A DNA stretch of 64,000 nt from Bacteroidota bacterium (lineage in GTDB: Bacteria; Bacteroidota; Bacteroidia; Chitinophagales; Chitinophagaceae), in the NCBI GenBank assembly GCA_023391015.1, contig JAEWBT010000036.1:8410-72409 (forward strand), given 5' to 3'. Of this stretch, positions 60,850 to 64,000 are shown piece after piece. The notes under the pieces were generated by a model, which saw only the letters and a list, made by a program, of their open reading frames with translations, was not told the DNA's origin and did no database searches. The translations under genes were made by a program, and so were the position numbers. Positions within the stretch are counted from its first letter, which is position 1; each line of letters starts with the position of its first letter.

Positions 60850-61539
60850 ATGCCCACCCACCTTTTCTTTGACCTGGACCATACCCTCTGGGATTTTGAA
60901 GCCAATAAAAATGAGGTTTTGAAGCTGTTGTGGACCGAATATTTTTCCGGAAAAAGTGCCCGATTTCCGGAATTCCGCCAAGCCTTTGACGCCCATAACG
61001 AAACTCTATGGGCCGATTTCCGGGCTGGGAAAGTAGCGCGCGAAGACCTGCGCTGGAAGCGTTTTGCCCGCGCCCTCTTAGACCTGCGCCTGCCCGACGA
61101 CAAGCTCAGCCTTCGCCTCAGCGACCGGTTTTTGCAACTGTTGCCCCAGCAGAAAACGCTTTTGCCCTACGCCATAGAATTGCTGGAATACTGCCGGGAA
61201 AACCGCTACCCGATGGCCATTATCACCAACGGCTTTGACGCGACCCAACGTTTGAAACTACGCGCCGCTGGAATCGAAGATTATTTCACCGAAGTATTCT
61301 CTTCCGAAAATTGCGGTCGCCCCAAGCCGCACTGCGATATTTTCCAGATGGCTCAAAAAGAGGCTGGTGCGCCCGCCCCCGCCAATTGCCTGATGATCGG
61401 CGACAGCCTGGAAGCCGACATTCTCGGTGCACAGGCGGCAGGCTGGAAAACGGTTTTTTACAACCCCGGAAAAGCAGCACACGAAGCCGTGCCTACGCAC
61501 GAAGTCGCCTGCCTTTTGGAGTTAAAAAGAATCTTATAG
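60850..61539 (+). CDS. YjjG-type noncanonical pyrimidine nucleotidase (HAD superfamily)
   Basis: A 229-residue HAD phosphatase. Motif I is FFDLDHTLWDF (nucleophile D8, acid D10), motif II ITNGF, motif III K in GRPKPHCDIF and motif IV IGDSLEADILGAQAAGW. The DHTLWDFE wording and cap size point to YjjG/YfnB, house-cleaning nucleotidases that hydrolyse damaged pyrimidine monophosphates. Three TTCCGGAA copies lie in or just after the gene. It is convergent with miaA. Confidence 0.88.
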   Translation: MPTHLFFDLDHTLWDFEANKNEVLKLLWTEYFSGKSARFPEFRQAFDAHNETLWADFRAGKVAREDLRWKRFARALLDLRLPDDKLSLRLSDRFLQLLPQQKTLLPYAIELLEYCRENRYPMAIITNGFDATQRLKLRAAGIEDYFTEVFSSENCGRPKPHCDIFQMAQKEAGAPAPANCLMIGDSLEADILGAQAAGWKTVFYNPGKAAHEAVPTHEVACLLELKRIL

Positions 61540-61638
61540 CAAGTGGATTTTTCGCATGAATTTCCGGAAACAGCGGTCCTTTAGCCCATAAAAGTCTTGT
61601 TACAGGATGGCTCCATTTTTAACCCATCCGGAAAGGCA

Positions 61639-62538
61639 TTAAACAGCCGCAAGAATCTTTGCCACCGCATCCGGCCGCTCCGCTGAAATCCACTCATACC
61701 CCCCTGCGTTCCGGAACCAGGTGAGCTGCCGCTTGGCGTAATTGCGGGTATGTTGCTTGATTTTATCAACAGCCTCTTCCAGCGTCCATTTGCCGTCAAG
61801 ATGCCGGAAAAGCTCGCTGTAGCCCACCGTCTGAAGAGGCCGCAAATCGCGGTACGGCAACATAGCTTTTACTTCTTCCAAAAGCCCGTTTTTCATCATG
61901 GCATCCACGCGCTGGTGGATGCGGTCATACAAGACAGGCCGGGGTAAGTCCAAAGCGATTTTCACGACCCGGAAAGGGCGCTCCACCGGCGTATTTTTCC
62001 GGAAATCTACCAGGCTTTTTCCGGTACTGCGATAAAAAGAAAGCGCCCGCAAGAGCCGCGCCGGATTTCGGTTGTCGATGACAGCAAAGGTTTTTGGGTC
62101 TTCTTCAAGAAGCCGTTCGCGCAGCCAATCAGGTCCGTTTTCTTTATAACCCGCTTCCACCGCACCGGCGATTTCCGGAATGACCGGGGGCATTTCATCC
62201 AGCCCTTCCAGCAGGGCTTTGATGTAAAGTCCGGTGCCGCCGCATACCACCGCCACATCTTTTTTCCGGAAAATCTCGTCTAAAATCCGCAAGCCATACC
62301 CTTCGTAGAAACCGGCGTTCAAACCTTCTGTTACGGAAAAGCAATCCACAAAATGATGCGGCACGAATGCCCGTTCTTCCGGCGTAGGCTGCGCCGTTCC
62401 AATCGCCATCCCCTGATAACACTGCCGCGAGTCGGCAGAAAGGATCTCTGTCCCGAGCGCCTGGGCAACCGCAATAGCCAGCGCTGTTTTTCCTACCGCC
62501 GTCGGCCCAGCAATCACCAAACATGTTTTATGTGTCAT
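61639..62538 (-). CDS. miaA: tRNA dimethylallyltransferase MiaA
   Basis: Transfers a dimethylallyl group to A37 of tRNAs reading U-starting codons. The 299 residues have the P-loop GPTAVGKTALA, SADSRQCYQGMAIGTAQP, VVCGGTGLYIKAL and the end block QTVGYSELFRHLDG...RNYAKRQLTWFRN. Four TTCCGGAA copies fall inside the gene. Upstream it has a low-complexity tract rather than a clear promoter. Confidence 0.97.
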   Translation of the reverse strand: MTHKTCLVIAGPTAVGKTALAIAVAQALGTEILSADSRQCYQGMAIGTAQPTPEERAFVPHHFVDCFSVTEGLNAGFYEGYGLRILDEIFRKKDVAVVCGGTGLYIKALLEGLDEMPPVIPEIAGAVEAGYKENGPDWLRERLLEEDPKTFAVIDNRNPARLLRALSFYRSTGKSLVDFRKNTPVERPFRVVKIALDLPRPVLYDRIHQRVDAMMKNGLLEEVKAMLPYRDLRPLQTVGYSELFRHLDGKWTLEEAVDKIKQHTRNYAKRQLTWFRNAGGYEWISAERPDAVAKILAAV

Positions 62539-62618
62539 GTTTCATGTTTCATGATTTCTGGATTCTGAATTTTGGTTTCTGGATCTTGGATTCTGGACTT
62601 TGGTTTTTGGAGTCTGGC
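62539..62618. repeat. Low-complexity TTCTGG/TTTGG tract upstream of miaA
   Basis: Short copies of TTTCATG then a run of GGATTCTG, TTTTGG, TTTCTGG, GGATCTTGG and TGGACTTTGGTTT. It shares the 13-mer TGGACTTTGGTTT with the tract at 50258-50270. Confidence 0.65.
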
Positions 62619-62634
62619 CTTTAACACGGAGCCT

Positions 62635-63213
62635 CTAATAGTCGCTTTCTTCACCCCCGTAGCTTTCTTCTGCCCCATTGCTTTCCTCACTGCCTTCCGA
62701 ATCGAGATTGCCATAACCTTCGGCGATTTCTTCTGCGCCCAGGTCGTTGATCAGTTCGGTTTCGGCCATGCGGTCGGGCGCGAGGCCTTTAATACCATAC
62801 TGAGCGGGTGCCACGCCTTCTTTGTGGACCAGCACCGGATACGTTTTTTTCGGGTTTTCTTCTTTCTCAATGCCAATCAGTTCGACCCAAAAATTCCAGG
62901 TGCGTTTGGCCGAGCGGTACTCGTATAAAAACTTCTGATCGGGAATACTGATGAGCGCGCCCACCGGTGTTTTGACCATGGAAAGAGCCGGTGCATCTTT
63001 TTTATTGACGAGCACCTCGCTGGAAAATTCGCGGCCGGCCCGGCTCCACTTGTCGTTGCTTTCAAAAAAAGAAGCCGGATGTTTTCCGTCAAACTCAAAA
63101 GCCTTCACGATGGCTTCGTGGAGGTCGGCAAAGGTTTGGGCAGATTGGATTTCAAGGTCGCGGTAAATCTGGTCGTCATCTTCCCAGTACACCCGGAAAC
63201 GGAAAATAGGCAT
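62635..63213 (-). CDS. PRiA4_ORF3 family protein
   Basis: A 192-residue protein whose first 140 residues match the plasmid pRiA4b ORF-3 family (also labelled IS1096 passenger TnpR): FRVYWEDDDQIYRDLEIQSAQTFADLHEAIVKAFEFDGKHPASFF, then YEYRSAKRTWNFWVELIG. The final 35 residues are a Gly/Ser/Glu-rich acidic tail. Despite the mobile-element name there is no recombinase motif and no insertion-sequence context. The molecular function is unknown. It lies between miaA and rpmI, on the minus strand. Confidence 0.82.
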   Translation of the reverse strand: MPIFRFRVYWEDDDQIYRDLEIQSAQTFADLHEAIVKAFEFDGKHPASFFESNDKWSRAGREFSSEVLVNKKDAPALSMVKTPVGALISIPDQKFLYEYRSAKRTWNFWVELIGIEKEENPKKTYPVLVHKEGVAPAQYGIKGLAPDRMAETELINDLGAEEIAEGYGNLDSEGSEESNGAEESYGGEESDY

Positions 63214-63304
63214 AAGGCAAAAATAAGTGCAAAGAAGGCGGTTTTTCCAAACAGACCTTTCCAGAGGATCTGGTGGGAACGCTACCCGCTGCGTGTGGAT
63301 AAAA

Positions 63305-63336
63305 TTTCTTACTGTAAAGAATAGTGCCTACTTTTG
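63305..63336 (+). promoter_or_regulatory. rpmI-rplT promoter (TTTC, 20-base spacer, TACTTTTG)
   Basis: The exact -7 box at 63329-63336 is 30 bases before the rpmI ATG, with TTTC at 63305-63308. The leader is too short for a complex L20 autoregulatory structure. Confidence 0.65.
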
Positions 63337-63366
63337 CCGACCTAAAATTTTTAAAGAGAGAGCATC

Positions 63367-63564
63367 ATGCCTAAGGTGAAGCCCCAGAGCCGCGCAAAAA
63401 AGACTTTTAAATTAACCGCCACCGGTAAGATCAAGCGTTGGAGCGCAGGTAAAAAACACCTGAACACCAAAAAAGCGACCAAGCGTAAGCGTCACCTGCG
63501 CCAGGCTGCTTATGTGCATCCTTCCAACGAACCTCTGGTTAAACGCATGCTGGGCCTTCGTTAA
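63367..63564 (+). CDS. rpmI: 50S ribosomal protein L35
   Basis: A 65-residue basic protein (PKVKPQSRAKKTFKLTATGKIK..., KKHLNTKKATKRKRHLR) of normal length. It leads the rpmI-rplT pair, with 46 bases to rplT. Here the pair has its own promoter, apart from infC. Confidence 0.97.
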   Translation: MPKVKPQSRAKKTFKLTATGKIKRWSAGKKHLNTKKATKRKRHLRQAAYVHPSNEPLVKRMLGLR

Positions 63565-63610
63565 GGGCTGCCCACTGCGTATTTTTTCTATTTCTAAAAC
63601 CATCTAAGAA

Positions 63611-63955
63611 ATGCCCCGTTCCGTAAACGCCGTTGCCTCCCGCGCACGGCGCAAAAAAATCCTTGCCCAGGCCAAAGGCTTTTATGGCAAGCGCAAGAAC
63701 GTTTATACCGTTGCGAAAAACGTTCTCGAAAAAGGTCTTCAGTACAAATACGTTGGCCGCAAACTGAAAAAGCGCGAGTACCGCAGCCTGTGGATTGCCC
63801 GTATCAACGCGGCCGTTCGCGAAGAAGGCATGAGCTACTCGGTGTTCATGAACAAGCTCAACAAAGGCGGCATCACCCTGAACCGCAAAGTGCTGGCCGA
63901 CTTGGCCATGAACGAGCCCCAAAGCTTTAAAGCCCTTGTTGCTTCGGTAAAATAA
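63611..63955 (+). CDS. rplT: 50S ribosomal protein L20
   Basis: A 114-residue assembly protein of normal length: basic N-terminal extension ([25 protein letters not shown]), long helix ([33 protein letters not shown]) and C-terminal globular part ([20 protein letters not shown]). It is known to bind 23S rRNA early and to repress its own operon in other bacteria. Confidence 0.97.
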   Translation: MPRSVNAVASRARRKKILAQAKGFYGKRKNVYTVAKNVLEKGLQYKYVGRKLKKREYRSLWIARINAAVREEGMSYSVFMNKLNKGGITLNRKVLADLAMNEPQSFKALVASVK

Positions 63956-64000
63956 GGATTCCTTATTTCCGGAAAATATCCGTCAGAAAAGCGGGGGGGG

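Noticed and set aside
62635..63213. Transposase or resolvase, as the TnpR label of the family suggests
   Set aside because: No recombinase residues, inverted repeats or target duplication; the label is historical.

Overview
The window is chromosomal DNA from a member of the Bacteroidota, probably on the Chitinophagia/Saprospiria side. The evidence is four secreted proteins with a C-terminal type IX secretion (T9SS) sorting domain, a short primary sigma factor without region 1.1, and twelve exact TAnnTTTG -7 promoter boxes just upstream of starts. Also typical are a Bacteroidetes-type FtsL and a LuxC-like reductase divergent from a dicluster ferredoxin. I see no tRNA, rRNA, CRISPR array, prophage or intact insertion sequence. 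Almost all DNA is coding and gene content is mostly core.

Layout. 1-2.4 kb: the truncated end of a small antitoxin-like gene and a secreted PNGase F-like protein. 2.4-7.3 kb: der, rimO, a hairpin-rich gap, dprA and a DUF6438 lipoprotein. 7.5-8.9 kb: ferredoxin and acyl-CoA reductase, divergent. 9-13.3 kb: a minus-strand envelope group (LptF/G-like permease, PAP2 phosphatase, ArnT-like glycosyltransferase) and a START-like protein. 13.5-16.9 kb: rpoD, a CvfB-like S1 protein and ffh. 17-25.7 kb: a repeat protein with a possible small RNA or attenuated leader, then an eight-gene minus-strand cluster (YceI, propeller histidine kinase, LytTR regulator, OB-fold protein, two CX4CH cytochromes, second YceI, DUF5777 barrel). 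25.8-28.4 kb: thrS-infC. 28.5-33.5 kb: a lipoprotein, a LolA-like protein, an ABC-2 exporter and an unpaired histidine kinase. 33.5-40.5 kb: a 42-bp tandem array, two T9SS proteins and a peroxiredoxin/AhpD pair. 40.7-57.2 kb: a complete dcw division and cell-wall cluster on the minus strand (mraZ rsmH ftsL ftsI murE mraY murD ftsW murG murC ftsQ ftsA ftsZ; no murF or ddl). 57.4-64 kb: bamD, rpoZ, a T9SS protein, yjjG-type phosphatase, miaA, a PRiA4_ORF3 protein, rpmI and rplT.

The strongest unexplained signal is window-wide. The palindrome TTCCGGAA, usually extended to TTTCCGGAAA, occurs about 65 times by eye, against about one expected. It lies in genes on both strands and is denser in gaps, sometimes doubled. 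Further non-coding structure includes two islands of hairpins with variable stems but conserved linkers, the 42-bp array of palindromes, a 91-bp palindromic element, and short 9-bp repeats just upstream of murG and murD. The most system-like gene set of unknown role is the YceI/cytochrome/two-component cluster at 18.3-25.7 kb.
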